Counted from the stretch's first letter, positions 36,770-47,523 are shown. The stretch is DNA of 64,000 bases from Idiomarina zobellii (GCF_900100855.1 NZ_FNCB01000010.1:21455-85454); one strand, 5' to 3'. Notes: a model not told the origin generated them from the letters alone. Numbers and translations: made by a program.

Positions 36770-37353
36770 TGCTCAGGCGCCTCATTTAAAACAATCAATT
36801 GCCAACTGTTTTCAGTTTTCACCCAACGCTCCGCGGCAATATCATTCGCATTTTCAATTTTTAAGGTAAAAGCTGTCATCTCGCCACTTGGCAAAATAAG
36901 TACATCCGGACGCTTTATTTCAGACTCGTCATCCTGTTCTGAATCATCCCCGCTGCCAAAAACACCGTCGTTCAGTTCTTCATTTTGAGCCAGCTCAGCC
37001 ATGTCCTGATTTAATAACTGCCAGCTTAATGGCCACTCAGTTTGCTGAGGTTTAAGCCCACGAGTGTTAAAAGATTGCCAGCTTTCCTCCTGCCAAACCA
37101 GAAACTCATAACCATTGTCGTTAAACGCAAGCGCGAGGGGTTGCTGCCGCACCATCGCATACTCACGTGCATATTGAAGTTGCTGCTGTAGCGTTATTGC
37201 TGAGTCTTGAGCAGAGTTTTGCTGACGGTTACTGCCCGGTAACGTCAACATAACTGAGCTGGCAATAAGGCCAAGAATGGCCATTACCAGCATCAGTTCA
37301 ATCAGAGTGAATCCTTGTTGCTGGCGCCTATTGGTCACGGTTGTTGTTGCCAA
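36766..37353 (-). CDS. gspH: Type II secretion system minor pseudopilin GspH
   Basis: A 195-residue pseudopilin with cleavage site RRQQQG-FTLIELMLVMAIL and a C-terminal beta domain. GspH links the GspG shaft to the tip complex. The start is uncertain: a TTG at 37353 gives the form listed, while GTG 37338 would overlap gspG by 11 bp, the same overlap length used at gspI-gspJ and gspJ-gspK, and gives a leader of ordinary length. Neither has a strong ribosome site, so coupling to gspG translation is likely. An acidic insert (DDSEQDDESE) sits near residue 125. Confidence 0.88.
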   Translation of the reverse strand: MATTTVTNRRQQQGFTLIELMLVMAILGLIASSVMLTLPGSNRQQNSAQDSAITLQQQLQYAREYAMVRQQPLALAFNDNGYEFLVWQEESWQSFNTRGLKPQQTEWPLSWQLLNQDMAELAQNEELNDGVFGSGDDSEQDDESEIKRPDVLILPSGEMTAFTLKIENANDIAAERWVKTENSWQLIVLNEAPEQ

Positions 37354-37765
37354 TCATCCAACTACCGAAGTCATCTTCAGTACCCGGTTGACCGTCTGGG
37401 CCTGCTGAAAAAATATCAATATCGTCGTACTGTCCCGGGTTCAACAACAGGTAGTCGTTGCCGTAAGGGTCTTGCGGTAAACGACGAATATAGCCACCGC
37501 TGCGATAGCTTCGCGGTTGCGGATCAATATTCGGTTCATTCACGAGTGCTTCTAAACCTTGCTCGGTGGTTGGAAACATACCGTTATCAAGGTGATACTG
37601 AGCTAATGCATTCTCTAATGCCACAATGTCAGCAATCACTTTTTGCTCGTTCGCTTTTTCCTGGTTGCCCAACACATTAGGTAACACCATGGTTGCCAAA
37701 ATACCAATAATGGCAATAACCACCATAACTTCAACGAGTGAAAAACCAGATTGATTACGTCTCAT
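37328..37765 (-). CDS. gspG: Type II secretion system major pseudopilin GspG
   Basis: A 145-residue major pseudopilin with cleavage site RRNQSG-FSLVEVMVVIAIIGILA and Glu +5. The conserved helix LENALAQYHLDNGMFPTTEQGLEAL and the calcium-binding C-terminal loop (YGNDYLLLNPG, FSAGPDGQPGTEDD) are complete. It polymerises into the pseudopilus that drives secretion. It starts 2 bp after gspF ends. Confidence 0.96.
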   Translation of the reverse strand: MRRNQSGFSLVEVMVVIAIIGILATMVLPNVLGNQEKANEQKVIADIVALENALAQYHLDNGMFPTTEQGLEALVNEPNIDPQPRSYRSGGYIRRLPQDPYGNDYLLLNPGQYDDIDIFSAGPDGQPGTEDDFGSWMIGNNNRDQ

Positions 37766-37767
37766 AA

Positions 37768-38994
37768 TTAAAGTCCTACACTATTATTTAACTGCAATAT
37801 GGGCTGAATTATCGACAAAACGATAAAAAAGACGATGCCCGCCATGGTGACAATCAGCACAGGTTCGAAGACCTTAAGGCTGACTGTGACTAAATTTTCA
37901 AATTCTTTATCCTGGTTGTCGGCGCAGCGTTTCAGCATCTGCTCAAGCTCACCCGACTTCTCACCTGCCGCTATCATATGCAGCATCATAGGCGGGAATA
38001 GCCCGGTTTCCTGCAATGCTGCCCTTAACGACGAACCTTCTCTTACCCTGTCAGCGGCTTCATCGACCGCTTCTCTTATCGCTAAATTACCAATAACCGA
38101 TGAGGTAATGCGCAGACCATCGAGTAATGGCACCGCCGATGACGTTAAAATACTCAGCGTTCTTGCAAAGCGCGCTGTACTAACCCCTCGTATGACTTTC
38201 CCCAACATAGGAAGTTTCAGCAAGCGGTAATGATACGTTAACCGGTTTGTGTCTTTTCGAAGCCACTGTCCAAATAACAACAATAAAACAGCCAACCCAA
38301 CAACCAGCCAGAGTCCCCAATTCTGCAAAAACTCACTAATAGCTATCATAGCCAACGTAGTAGGAGGTAGCTCTTGCCCCATAGTGGCAAAGTTCTCGAC
38401 AATTTGAGGCACTATTGAAACCAAGAGAAATACGACAATACCGATAGCCACCAGAGTCAGCATAAGCGGATAAATAAGCGCCTGCGTCAACTGACTCTTC
38501 ATGTGCTGTCGCTGTTCCGTGTAATCGGCCAACTCTTCGAGAACCTGGTCCAGATGCCCGGACTTCTCACCCGCAGCCACCATTGCCGTATACAGCGAGT
38601 CAAACACCCCAGGGAATTCCGCCATTGCCTCAGCCAGACCATAACCTTCAACGACTTTGCTTCGTACTGACATAACCAGCTTTTTCATGCGTGGCTTTTC
38701 AGTTTGATCAGCAACGGCCAGTAACGCTTGCTCAATAGGCAAAGCAGAGCCTACTAAGGTCGAAAGCTGACGAGTAATAAGGGCAAGGTCCTGCGCTTTG
38801 ACTTTTCGAAATGTGAAGCCCCAGCGATTCTGCTCACTCTGCTTCTTCTCTTTTTCCGCCGCAGCAGAAATAGCAACAGGCATAAGGCCTTGTTCACGAA
38901 GCATCTGCCGAACCTGACGTTCAGTATCAGCCTCAAGCACGCCTTTTTTCTTACGTCCATTATTGGCTATTGCCTGATACTCAAATGCTGCCAC
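37768..38994 (-). CDS. gspF: Type II secretion system inner-membrane protein GspF
   Basis: A 408-residue polytopic membrane protein with two tandem GspF domains (about 70-195 and 270-395), each with the pattern GxSLxxAL (VEGYGLAEAMAEFPGVFDSLY, VREGSSLRAALQETGLFPPMM) and MVAAGEKSGHLDQVLEE or MIAAGEKSGELEQMLKR. Three main membrane helices are seen. It is the platform that couples GspE to the pseudopilus. It starts 3 bp after gspE. Confidence 0.96.
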   Translation of the reverse strand: MAAFEYQAIANNGRKKKGVLEADTERQVRQMLREQGLMPVAISAAAEKEKKQSEQNRWGFTFRKVKAQDLALITRQLSTLVGSALPIEQALLAVADQTEKPRMKKLVMSVRSKVVEGYGLAEAMAEFPGVFDSLYTAMVAAGEKSGHLDQVLEELADYTEQRQHMKSQLTQALIYPLMLTLVAIGIVVFLLVSIVPQIVENFATMGQELPPTTLAMIAISEFLQNWGLWLVVGLAVLLLLFGQWLRKDTNRLTYHYRLLKLPMLGKVIRGVSTARFARTLSILTSSAVPLLDGLRITSSVIGNLAIREAVDEAADRVREGSSLRAALQETGLFPPMMLHMIAAGEKSGELEQMLKRCADNQDKEFENLVTVSLKVFEPVLIVTMAGIVFFIVLSIIQPILQLNNSVGL

Positions 38995-38997
38995 GTA

Positions 38998-40482
38998 TTA
39001 CTCCTCGCGAGTAACTCGCAAGACTTCCTCTAGTGTAGTTTTCCCTTCCAGCACCTTTTGCAGACCGTCTTGTCGTATGCTTGGGGTTGACTGGCGTATG
39101 TACTTTTCAATCGCCTGTTCACCGTGACCGTTATGCACAAGTTCGCGCACATGATCATCGACCTGGAGAAGTTCGTGAATCCCCGTTCGCCCTCTATAAC
39201 CGGTATGGTTACATCCCTCACAGCTGCCTGCGCGGTAAATAGTATGTTCCGAGCTCTCACTCAGCCCTAGTATCTGGCGCTCTTCCGTATCGGGCGTATG
39301 AGGCTGACGACAGCTACTACATAAAGTCCGAACTAAGCGCTGAGACAACACCGCCAATAAACTGGAGGACAGCAGGAATGGTTCAACCCCCATATCCTCA
39401 AGACGTGTGATAGCACCCGCAGCTGTATTCGTGTGTAACGTCGACAAAACCAAGTGCCCCGTCAATGATGCCTGCACAGCAATTTGGGCGGTCTCTACGT
39501 CTCGTATTTCCCCGACCATAACAACGTCAGGATCTTGCCGCAGAATCGCTCGCAAACCACGCGCGAAGGTCATATCAACACGCTGATTCACCTGCGTTTG
39601 TCCAATACCGTCGATGGCATACTCGATGGGATCTTCTACTGTCAGAATATTACGGTCTTTCGAATTAATTTCGCTCAGCCCGGCATACAAGGTCGTACTT
39701 TTACCGGAACCGGTTGGGCCAGTCACAAGAATAATACCATGAGGCTTATGAATCAGCTGCTGGAAGATATTGCGGTTTTCCTGCGTCATTCCCAGCTGCA
39801 TTAGGTTCAAACGTGCATTATTTTTATCAAGCAAGCGCAGAACAACGCGCTCGCCATGGTTCGACGGCATAGTCGACACCCGCACGTCGACCGCTCTACC
39901 AGCGATAAGCAATGAAATACGGCCGTCTTGCGGTATACGTTTTTCAGCAATATCCAGCTGCGCCATGACTTTAATTCGGGAAACTAAAAGAGAAGACAGC
40001 TTACGGTTTGGCTTTAAGACTTCACGCAATACGCCATCAATACGGAAGCGAATTAGTAGTGACTTTTCGAACGTCTCTATGTGAATATCCGATGCCCCCT
40101 CTTTTATCGCCTCACTTAACATGGCGTTGATGAGTTTGATAATAGGTGCGTCGTCTTCACTTTCTAATAGATCTTCGGTTTGCGGTAACTCGTCCGCCAG
40201 TGAGAACAAGTCAGACTCATTCCCGATGTCTTCCATCAGCTGTTTCGCTTCCGACGAGTCACGTTGATAAGCTTGTGTTAAAAGCGTTTCAAAGTCGTTT
40301 GCCGGGTGTTCTTGCAAAGTGAAAGGCTGACCCAGCTTACGTCGCACTTCCCTGAGCGCTTGTGCAGAAACACCGGCTCGGCAGTGCACAACCATAGGTT
40401 CGCCCGACTCAACCACCACGCCAAAGCGTTTGGCAAAGCTAAAAGGTAACCGTGTTGTCGCAATAGCACTCGCGTCAGTCAT
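38998..40482 (-). CDS. gspE: Type II secretion system ATPase GspE
   Basis: A 494-residue secretion ATPase. N-terminal N1/N2 domains bind GspL; the core has Walker [16 protein letters not shown] near residue 255, an Asp box (LTVEDPIEY), Walker B ([14 protein letters not shown]) and a His box (ATLHTNTA-like, [15 protein letters not shown]). A tetracysteine zinc motif (CSSCRQ and [12 protein letters not shown]) is present near 390-430, as in GspE but not in all pilus ATPases. The ATG overlaps the gspD stop by 8 bp. Confidence 0.96.
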   Translation of the reverse strand: MTDASAIATTRLPFSFAKRFGVVVESGEPMVVHCRAGVSAQALREVRRKLGQPFTLQEHPANDFETLLTQAYQRDSSEAKQLMEDIGNESDLFSLADELPQTEDLLESEDDAPIIKLINAMLSEAIKEGASDIHIETFEKSLLIRFRIDGVLREVLKPNRKLSSLLVSRIKVMAQLDIAEKRIPQDGRISLLIAGRAVDVRVSTMPSNHGERVVLRLLDKNNARLNLMQLGMTQENRNIFQQLIHKPHGIILVTGPTGSGKSTTLYAGLSEINSKDRNILTVEDPIEYAIDGIGQTQVNQRVDMTFARGLRAILRQDPDVVMVGEIRDVETAQIAVQASLTGHLVLSTLHTNTAAGAITRLEDMGVEPFLLSSSLLAVLSQRLVRTLCSSCRQPHTPDTEERQILGLSESSEHTIYRAGSCEGCNHTGYRGRTGIHELLQVDDHVRELVHNGHGEQAIEKYIRQSTPSIRQDGLQKVLEGKTTLEEVLRVTREE

Positions 40483-42538
40483 TCTCTTTCTCTGGCTGTT
40501 TATTATCCAGGTACTCTTCGAAGCCGGGCGGCAAGGTTAACTCACTGTCCCATTCATTCATTACCGGAGACTCTTCCATTGGCATCAAGGAAATACCGCG
40601 TGAACGCTCGTCCAGTTGCAGTGCGCGCATATAGTTGTATTTTGCAGAGCTGATTTCTCGCATGCGCTTTCCATTGCGAACTATCGTCGGCCGAATAAAC
40701 ACCATTAAGTTGCGCTTTTGCTTGGACGTTGAGGTAGAGCTAAACAGTCTTCCTAACACCGGAATGTCGCCCAGCAGCGGTATCTTAGACACCGACTCCT
40801 GTACGTCTTCGTCGATAAGGCCGCCCAGAACAATGGTTTCGCCATCGTCCGCCATGACGGTTGTTTTCATTTCACGCTTATTAATAATAACGTCTACTGA
40901 GGTTGCGCCACTTAAACTTGAGACTTCCTGCTCAATAGTCATTTGCACGGCATCACCTTCATTAATTTGTGGCGTCACTTTCAGTTTTATGCCCACTTCA
41001 GTTCGGTCTACGGTCTGGAAAGGGTTATCGTTGTTATCACCGGTAGTTGACCCCGTAATGGTTGGCACTTCCTGACCGACCAAAAAGCTCGCTTCCTCGT
41101 TATCAACCGTAACAATGCTGGGTGTTGCTAAGATGTTTGAGTTAGTATCCTGAGTCACTGCCTGAACTACCGCAGCCCAGTCATTCTGAATAGTACCGAA
41201 CATCATGCCATTGACTGAACCGAGTAAATTAGCCAGCAGCGATATGTCACCGGGCTCGTCCGGCTCAGTTGTTGTTACCTCAACGCCACCGTCGGTAATA
41301 CGCGTTGTTGTTGTGCCTGGCTGTTCCCTAGCCTGATAAGCACCGGCAGCCAAGCTACCGATAGGCACTTGGCTACCATCATTATATTGCACCATACCGC
41401 CGTCTTCGCTTATCCACTGGACACCAAAGTTGACGTTATCGCCTTCCATAATTTCGACAATAATCGCTTCAACCTGAACCTGCGCACGGCGAATATCCAG
41501 GTCGTGAATGACTTTCTCCAGAGAAGCCATCATGTCCTGCTGAGCCGTTATAACAACTGAGTTAGTCGGCTCATGCGGACTAATGCTCACAGAGTCGTTA
41601 TTATTGCGTCGGCGAGTTGTGTTGGTATTTGACGTTTGTTGCTCACTTTCAGCCTGTATTGAGCGACTCACGTCGTTTAAAACCTCGACCACTTCCGGCG
41701 CTTTTGCGTATTTCAAATAAAATACACGCGTATTACCTTCCGACTTTAAGTCTTGGTCAAGTTGCTTAATAAGCTTAACAACTCGAGCTCTTGCTCGCGG
41801 TTCACCACTGACAATAACCGAGTTACTGCGCTCGTCGGCAACGATTTTAGGAATCAGCAAAGGTGGTGTTCCGTCGTTATTGCTTTTTTCATACAGTGAT
41901 TGCGCAATACGCACAATTTCACTGGCCGACGCATACTCGAGGTGAATCATATCAACGTCTTGGTCACCTGCCCTGTCGACCCGCTCGATAATCTCTACCA
42001 AGCGCTGCACAGTTTCTGAGCGACCTGTCATCATAATAACGTTTGAAGGGTCGTAGCTAACCACCATGCCACCACCACTTTGATCATTAAGCTGGCGCAA
42101 TAAAGGCGCTAATTCACGTACAGAAACATTTTCAACGGGAACAACACGCGTGACCATTGCATCGCCAGAGCCTCGGCTGTCAGCGTCCATAACAGGTAAT
42201 GACGATGTCTTAGCGTCGCGGTCTCGAATGACTTTAAGTACGCCAGATTCCATCTCTACCACAGCAAAGCCGTAAACTTCTAAGACGTTAAGGAAGAACT
42301 GATAGTACTGCTCTTCATTCATCACGTCATAGCTACGTACATCGATTTTGCCACGCACATTTGGGTCAATAATAATGGTTTTGCCCAAGTTGCGGCCTAC
42401 CACCTGAATAAATTCGTTGATGTCGGTATTTTTAAAGCTGGCCGCATATTCTTCCGCCGTTAATGGCGTACTCATTACGCTTACTGCCAACCCCAGGGCT
42501 CCGAGCCAATTTCTTAAGCCTCTTTTTGCCACTGACAT
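40475..42538 (-). CDS. gspD: Type II secretion system secretin GspD
   Basis: A 687-residue outer-membrane secretin. After a signal peptide ([18 protein letters not shown]) come periplasmic N0-N3 domains (NDINEFIQ-type start, [15 protein letters not shown], repeats of [11 protein letters not shown]) and the C-terminal secretin barrel with [16 protein letters not shown] and [29 protein letters not shown] segments. The last 60 residues resemble an S-domain tail. I chose ATG 42538, which follows AGGAA and begins a proper signal peptide, instead of an in-frame ATG 18 codons upstream inside gspC. Confidence 0.95.
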   Translation of the reverse strand: MSVAKRGLRNWLGALGLAVSVMSTPLTAEEYAASFKNTDINEFIQVVGRNLGKTIIIDPNVRGKIDVRSYDVMNEEQYYQFFLNVLEVYGFAVVEMESGVLKVIRDRDAKTSSLPVMDADSRGSGDAMVTRVVPVENVSVRELAPLLRQLNDQSGGGMVVSYDPSNVIMMTGRSETVQRLVEIIERVDRAGDQDVDMIHLEYASASEIVRIAQSLYEKSNNDGTPPLLIPKIVADERSNSVIVSGEPRARARVVKLIKQLDQDLKSEGNTRVFYLKYAKAPEVVEVLNDVSRSIQAESEQQTSNTNTTRRRNNNDSVSISPHEPTNSVVITAQQDMMASLEKVIHDLDIRRAQVQVEAIIVEIMEGDNVNFGVQWISEDGGMVQYNDGSQVPIGSLAAGAYQAREQPGTTTTRITDGGVEVTTTEPDEPGDISLLANLLGSVNGMMFGTIQNDWAAVVQAVTQDTNSNILATPSIVTVDNEEASFLVGQEVPTITGSTTGDNNDNPFQTVDRTEVGIKLKVTPQINEGDAVQMTIEQEVSSLSGATSVDVIINKREMKTTVMADDGETIVLGGLIDEDVQESVSKIPLLGDIPVLGRLFSSTSTSKQKRNLMVFIRPTIVRNGKRMREISSAKYNYMRALQLDERSRGISLMPMEESPVMNEWDSELTLPPGFEEYLDNKQPEKEND

Positions 42539-42539
42539 A

Positions 42540-43442
42540 TTAATTTTCCTGTTGTTCCGGTAGCTCAAACGACAGCTCCATCCGTTCACCATCGCGCTCT
42601 ATTTCGATTGATACTTGTTTTTGGTTAGCCAGCTCCTCACTGGCTAACATGGCTTGTTCCATATCGGTTAAGTCGTAGCCATTGATAGCGACCGCCAAGT
42701 CGCCATTTTGAAACCCTGCTTGCTGAAAAAGTTCGGGATTTTTTGCCGCCTTTAGTCGATAACCAACAAGCGACCCTCCTTCCATAGCCGGAGAAATGCT
42801 CACATACTCCATAATGGACGACGGATCGTCCGCTATATTACTAAGCTGAGTTTCGACAAATTCCGTTCGGCTGTTCTCGGCTGGCTTATCTGTATTATTT
42901 TGTTCTGCCGTAGCCTCATCTACCGTCAGCGATAATGCCGGACGGTCTTCACCGACATCTTCCATCACCAGGGTTTCAAGTCGGCCGTTGTTGTCGAGAA
43001 TAACGCGATCAGCGTATATTTCTTCAACCGTCACCCGAGAACTGCCAATGCTTTCGCCAATAATATAGGTGCGCTGTTGGCTACCCTGCTGAATAATAGC
43101 GGCAGAACGCTCTGGGTTGGAGCTTGCAGATACCCCGATAAGACGCACATTCAGTGTCGTTTTCGGCGCATTGCGCGAGTTTCTCGGCCCCTGCTTTTCT
43201 GACTGACCAAACAGGTGAAGCGCCTCGATACGGCTTATGTCGACGGAATTAGCAGACGAAGACGTTGAGTTAAACTTAGGAACAGTCGGCTGTGTGCTCT
43301 CCGGTTCATCGGGCGACAGCAATGACCAGGTAAAATCAGCAAGCAGCACCGCAACACAAAACCACAGGAATGCCGTAAGCGCGAGCATAAGTCCGCGCCA
43401 ATGGGCTGAATTCGTAAAATACTGTTGAAGTCTGGCAGTCAC
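42540..43442 (-). CDS. gspC: Type II secretion system protein C
   Basis: An inner-membrane protein that connects the platform to the secretin. One N-terminal helix (GLMLALTAFLWFCVAVLLADF), a Pro/Ser linker, the HR domain that binds GspD (LNVRLIGVSASSNPERSAAIIQ) and a C-terminal PDZ domain (GYRLKAAKNPELFQQAGFQNGDLAVAINGYDL) are in order. The start is uncertain: ATGs at 43502 and 43481 are in frame, but a good promoter ends at about 43484 and would start transcription near 43477. GTG 43442 therefore fits best and gives 300 residues, near Vibrio EpsC, though its ribosome site is poor. Confidence 0.85.
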   Translation of the reverse strand: MTARLQQYFTNSAHWRGLMLALTAFLWFCVAVLLADFTWSLLSPDEPESTQPTVPKFNSTSSSANSVDISRIEALHLFGQSEKQGPRNSRNAPKTTLNVRLIGVSASSNPERSAAIIQQGSQQRTYIIGESIGSSRVTVEEIYADRVILDNNGRLETLVMEDVGEDRPALSLTVDEATAEQNNTDKPAENSRTEFVETQLSNIADDPSSIMEYVSISPAMEGGSLVGYRLKAAKNPELFQQAGFQNGDLAVAINGYDLTDMEQAMLASEELANQKQVSIEIERDGERMELSFELPEQQEN

Positions 43443-43483
43443 TTTATTCTTATTCTTGTTACACTGACAAAAGAGATTCATGC

Positions 43484-43512
43484 ATTCTAGCGCAGCCAAC
43501 ATGAGTCAACAA
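43484..43512 (-). promoter_or_regulatory. Candidate promoter of the gsp operon
   Basis: On the minus strand TTGTTG (43512-43507) and TAGAAT (43489-43484) are 17 nt apart. It is the only good sigma70-like pair in the gspC-hslR divergent region. It conflicts with the two most upstream gspC ATGs. Confidence 0.5.
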
Positions 43513-43552
43513 TCGCTTAACACAAACTTTATAACGAAATGATTGCGGTTTT

Positions 43553-43960
43553 ATGACAAAGAAGCAAAAGAATACAACATCTGACACCGGTGTTCGTCTG
43601 GATAAATGGCTCTGGGCAGCACGTTTTTATAAAACCCGGGCACTTGCCAGAGAAATGGTCCAGTCAGGTAAAGTACACTACGACGGCCAACGCAGTAAAC
43701 CCTCTAAAGTCGTTCAGGTCGGTGCCATTATTAAGTTACGTCAGGGGTTCGATAGTAAGGAAGTCGAAGTACTGGAGTTAAGTGAGCAGCGGCGCGGCGC
43801 GCCCGAAGCGCAGCTTTTGTATCGAGAGACAGAAGAAAGTCTGGCAAAACGCGAAGAAAACGCTGAAGCAAGAAAGCTTAATGCATTGTATAATCCACAC
43901 CCTGACGGACGTCCGGATAAAAAGCAGCGACGTCAGCTAATTCGCTTTAAAAAGGAGTGA
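43553..43960 (+). CDS. hslR: Ribosome-associated heat shock protein Hsp15
   Basis: A 135-residue RNA-binding protein with an S4 domain (VRLDKWLWAARFYKTRALAREMVQSGKVHYDG) and a basic C-terminal tail (RPDKKQRRQLIRFKKE). Hsp15 binds free 50S subunits carrying nascent chains and helps recycle them after heat shock. Length equals E. coli HslR (133). Its last codons carry the AAGGAG ribosome site of hslO, and the pair hslR-hslO is conserved in gammaproteobacteria. Confidence 0.95.
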   Translation: MTKKQKNTTSDTGVRLDKWLWAARFYKTRALAREMVQSGKVHYDGQRSKPSKVVQVGAIIKLRQGFDSKEVEVLELSEQRRGAPEAQLLYRETEESLAKREENAEARKLNALYNPHPDGRPDKKQRRQLIRFKKE

Positions 43961-43962
43961 CC

Positions 43963-44787
43963 ATGGAGTACCCAACGGATCAATTATCACGGTATACATT
44001 TAACGACCATGACGTGCGTGGTGAGCTTGTCCAGCTAACCAGTAGCTATCAAACGTTAATCCGTGGTCATGACTACCCTGCTCCTGTTCAGGAAGTGTTA
44101 GGACATATGATGGCCGCTGTTTCATTGCTGACTGCGACATTGAAATTTGAAGGACATATCGCCGTTCAGTTACAAGGCGACGGCCCTCTGAACTTTGTTG
44201 CTGTCAACGGTAACCACAAGCAAGAGCTTCGCGGCATAGCTCGTTTACGAGCTGAGTTAAGCGATACAGATTTGCGTTCGATGATTGGTAAAGGTCAATT
44301 AATTATCACATTAACGCCTGAAAGCGGGGAACGGTATCAGGGTGTTGTCAGTGGAGACGCCGACTCCATTGCTGAAATGCTTGAAAACTACTTTGAGCAG
44401 TCAGAGCAATTACACACGAAGGTTTGGCTGCATGCTGACGGTGAACACGCAGCGGGAATGTTATTGCAACGGCTACCGTCTTCCGGTCAAGACCTAACGG
44501 GCTTCGAACATTTGGCCACACTGACAGACACTATTACCGCCAAAGAGCTCTACACTGTGCCGGCAGAAGAGCTACTGCACCGTTTATATCATGAAGAAAC
44601 CGTGCATTTATATCCAAGCCAACCTGTCAGTTTTGTCTGTGGTTGCTCTCGCGACAAGACGCTGAATGCATTAGCGTCAGTTAAACCTGAAGAGTTGAAA
44701 GAGATACTGGATAGAGACGGCGAAATCGTCATGACTTGTGACTATTGCCTGACAGAGTATGTTTTTAAACCTTCTGACTTTAACTAA
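43963..44787 (+). CDS. hslO: Redox-regulated chaperone Hsp33
   Basis: A 274-residue holdase activated by oxidation. The N-terminal substrate-binding core is followed by a C-terminal zinc redox switch, CxC (CGCSRDK) and CxxC (CDYC) near residues 233 and 264. When these oxidise, zinc is lost and the protein binds unfolding clients. I chose ATG 43963, 5 nt after AGGAG; a GTG two codons earlier overlaps hslR. A strong terminator follows, closing the hslR-hslO operon. Confidence 0.96.
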   Translation: MEYPTDQLSRYTFNDHDVRGELVQLTSSYQTLIRGHDYPAPVQEVLGHMMAAVSLLTATLKFEGHIAVQLQGDGPLNFVAVNGNHKQELRGIARLRAELSDTDLRSMIGKGQLIITLTPESGERYQGVVSGDADSIAEMLENYFEQSEQLHTKVWLHADGEHAAGMLLQRLPSSGQDLTGFEHLATLTDTITAKELYTVPAEELLHRLYHEETVHLYPSQPVSFVCGCSRDKTLNALASVKPEELKEILDRDGEIVMTCDYCLTEYVFKPSDFN

Positions 44788-44803
44788 GCTTATTACCTGA
44801 CGC

Positions 44804-44840
44804 AAAAAAGCCCGATATTTATCGATATCGGGCTTTTTAT
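44804..44840. terminator. Bidirectional terminator between hslO and der
   Basis: A long stem (AAAAAGCCCGATAT paired with ATATCGGGCTTTTT, loop TTATCG) with A-run and T-run on either side. It serves convergent hslO and der. Confidence 0.92.
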
Positions 44841-44847
44841 TTTCTGT

Positions 44848-46287
44848 TTACTTCTTCTTTTTCAAAAACTTCATTAGACGCTTTCGCTTGCGCTGCTGCG
44901 ACAGCGTTAATTGGTTTTTCTTGCCGGCAAATGGATTTTTCGGCTCTTTAAATTCAATTTTTATCGGTGTACCCATAATACCTAATGCTTTTCTAAAGTA
45001 GTTCATTAGGTAGCGTTTATAAGAGCCTGGTAAGTCAGTCACTTGGTTACCGTGAATAACAATTCTTGGTGGATTATAGCCACCAGCGTGCGCGTACTTT
45101 AGCTTCACTCGACGCCCACCCACTAATGGGGGCTGATGCTCTTCTTGTGCCATTTCCATTATTTTTGTCAGCTTAGAGGTACCTATACGCTGAGTTGCGC
45201 TCGTATAAGCTTCTTCGACCGACTCAAATAAATGACCAACGCCCGTTCCGTGTAGCGCAGAAATGAAATGCAAGCGCGCAAAATCAACAAAACCTAAGCG
45301 ACGATCAAGCTCACGTTTTATTTCTTCTTTATGGTCAGTTTCTAAGCCGTCCCACTTATTCACTGCAATAACGATAGAGCGACCCGCATTAAGCGCGAAC
45401 CCAATTAGGTTCAAGTCTTGATCCGTAATGGTCTCTCTCGCATCGATGACAATAAGCACCACGTTAGCGTCTTCAATTGCCTGTAGGGTTTTAACCACAG
45501 AGAACTTCTCAATGGCTTCTCCAATACGACCCCGCCGACGAACGCCTGCAGTATCAATTAAAATGTACTCGCGATCATCACGCTGCATCGGAATATAGAC
45601 TGAGTCTCGGGTAGTGCCTGGCATATCGTAAACGACAACCCGCTCCTCACCCAGAATTCGGTTAGTCAGCGTTGATTTACCCACGTTAGGTCGACCTACA
45701 ATCGCCAACTTAAGTGGCAAGGCCTCATAATCGATTTCATCGTGTTCGAGATCTTCAGAGTCCTCTTTCGTCGATGCAATAACATCGGGGTAATCATCGG
45801 CCAACGGCTTAAAGCAGGTTGTTAGCAATTGCTCAACACCACGCCCATGAGCAGCGGCTATACCGTATAGCTCACCCAGGGAAAGAGAATAGAAGTCTGC
45901 CATTGCGGAAGTGGCATCAATGCCATCAATTTTATTACAGACTAAATAAACTTTTTTGTCTTGTTTGCGCAGATGAGTCGCTATGGCTTGATCACCAACT
46001 GTGACACCGTCACGTGCATCCACCATAAACAAAACGACATCGGCCTCTTCGACAGCCAGCAGTGATTGCTTCGCCATCTCTTCATCGATACCCTCTTCAT
46101 CGCCATGGATACCGCCGGTATCAACAACTATGAATTGATAGCCGTCGTAGTTTGCTTGTCCGTATTTTCTGTCTCGGGTTAACCCGGGAAAGTCCGCTAC
46201 CAACGCATCGCGAGTGCGTGTTAACCGATTAAACAAGGTGGATTTCCCAACATTTGGGCGCCCCACGAGCGCAACAACTGGTAGCAT
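44848..46287 (-). CDS. der: Double-domain GTPase Der (EngA)
   Basis: A 479-residue ribosome-assembly GTPase with two G domains in tandem. The first has [18 protein letters not shown] and NKID; the second (from about 195) has [22 protein letters not shown] and NKWD. A KH-like domain (about 370-445, [18 protein letters not shown]) and a basic Lys-rich tail follow. It matures the 50S subunit. It lies 6 bp after bamB and is the last gene of the conserved chain from ndk to der. Confidence 0.97.
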   Translation of the reverse strand: MLPVVALVGRPNVGKSTLFNRLTRTRDALVADFPGLTRDRKYGQANYDGYQFIVVDTGGIHGDEEGIDEEMAKQSLLAVEEADVVLFMVDARDGVTVGDQAIATHLRKQDKKVYLVCNKIDGIDATSAMADFYSLSLGELYGIAAAHGRGVEQLLTTCFKPLADDYPDVIASTKEDSEDLEHDEIDYEALPLKLAIVGRPNVGKSTLTNRILGEERVVVYDMPGTTRDSVYIPMQRDDREYILIDTAGVRRRGRIGEAIEKFSVVKTLQAIEDANVVLIVIDARETITDQDLNLIGFALNAGRSIVIAVNKWDGLETDHKEEIKRELDRRLGFVDFARLHFISALHGTGVGHLFESVEEAYTSATQRIGTSKLTKIMEMAQEEHQPPLVGGRRVKLKYAHAGGYNPPRIVIHGNQVTDLPGSYKRYLMNYFRKALGIMGTPIKIEFKEPKNPFAGKKNQLTLSQQRKRKRLMKFLKKKK

Positions 46288-46293
46288 TATCTA

Positions 46294-47523
46294 TTAATTT
46301 CCTGAGTTTATATCGAGGGCGATTATCTCGCCATCGCGTGTTTGTACATAAGCAACGTTGTCACTTACCACAGGCGCTGCATAAACGCCGTCACCACCAA
46401 CATGGTAACGCCCATTTATCTCACCTGAGTCGTCATTCAACCAATGTAAGTAACCTTCGAAGTCACCGACCAGTATATGGCCACGGTGTCTTGCCGGAGC
46501 TGACAATTCACGACCAAACAAGCGTGTATTACTCCAACGCTCAATACCACCGTTTTGGTCAAGTGCGTAAATATGGCTATTTACGTCCGTTAAAAAGATT
46601 CGACCTGCTGTTACCAACATGTTTTCGAACGACTTATAATCGCGCTTCCAGCGGACTTCGCCACTCATTAACTCAAGCGCGACCAATTCGCCGTTATAAG
46701 CAACCATATACAGAGTGGTTCCTTGTGAAGCTGGCGCAGCGTCAACGTCGGCTAAACGCTCAAGCTCTGTACCACCGCTGGCTTCACCAATCGTTTGAGT
46801 CCAGGCTTGCTGACCACTTTCAGAAATAAGCACCATGCCATTACCGTTACTGTCGCCAACAATGACACCACCACTAATAATTGCCGGAGCTGAAGCACCT
46901 CGAACCGACAACATTGGTGTTTGGTACTCATACTCCCACTGCTGTTCGCCCGTTGAAGCATCAAGGCTAATGACTTTACCGCCACCCGTGTGAACAACGA
47001 CTCGACCTTCACCGACGGCCGGGTCAGACATTACTTCGTTACCCACTTCTGTATGCCAAACCAGCTCACCGGTTTCCGCATCTAACGCAATGACATCACC
47101 ATTTTCCGTGCCCAGAAAAACAGTGTCGTACTGCGCCACTAAGCCACCTGAAATTCTTGCGGGAAATGGGCTGGCGAACAGGCCGTCAAACCAACCTTCA
47201 TCACGAGCTTCATCAAAGGTGATGAGGTTGCGTAAGTCAATTTGCCAAACTTTATCGCCATTGGTCTTGTCCATTGCACGAACAATACCTGCGCGGTCAG
47301 CGGCGTACACATTGCCGTATTCAACAACAGGGTTTAACCGAGAGAAATATTCACCAATACCACTGCCGACTGACTCGCTCCAAAGTACCTTTGGAGTGAC
47401 TTCGGCATTAATCGGCTGCAAGGTCGCAAACTTTGGCTCTTCGTCTGAGCTAGAGCAACCAACAGCAATGAGCGCTGCTGATAATAACGCGACACTTTTT
47501 ACCAGAGATTTAATAGACTGCAT
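46294..47523 (-). CDS. bamB: Outer-membrane assembly lipoprotein BamB
   Basis: A 409-residue lipoprotein (lipobox AVGC) with an eight-bladed PQQ-type beta propeller; repeats include VYAADRAGIVRAMDKTNGDKVW, GDVIALDAETGELVWHTEVG, KVISLDASTGEQQWEYE and GEIIALDINSG. It scaffolds the BAM complex with BamA for outer-membrane protein insertion. Length is near E. coli BamB (392). It shares one base with the yfgM stop (TAATG). Confidence 0.96.
   Translation of the reverse strand: MQSIKSLVKSVALLSAALIAVGCSSSDEEPKFATLQPINAEVTPKVLWSESVGSGIGEYFSRLNPVVEYGNVYAADRAGIVRAMDKTNGDKVWQIDLRNLITFDEARDEGWFDGLFASPFPARISGGLVAQYDTVFLGTENGDVIALDAETGELVWHTEVGNEVMSDPAVGEGRVVVHTGGGKVISLDASTGEQQWEYEYQTPMLSVRGASAPAIISGGVIVGDSNGNGMVLISESGQQAWTQTIGEASGGTELERLADVDAAPASQGTTLYMVAYNGELVALELMSGEVRWKRDYKSFENMLVTAGRIFLTDVNSHIYALDQNGGIERWSNTRLFGRELSAPARHRGHILVGDFEGYLHWLNDDSGEINGRYHVGGDGVYAAPVVSDNVAYVQTRDGEIIALDINSGN

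Noticed and set aside
36961..37060. Frameshift in gspH suggested by the acidic insert
   Set aside because: The frame is continuous, the pseudopilin start is intact, and the insert reads as low-complexity acidic sequence rather than out-of-frame translation.
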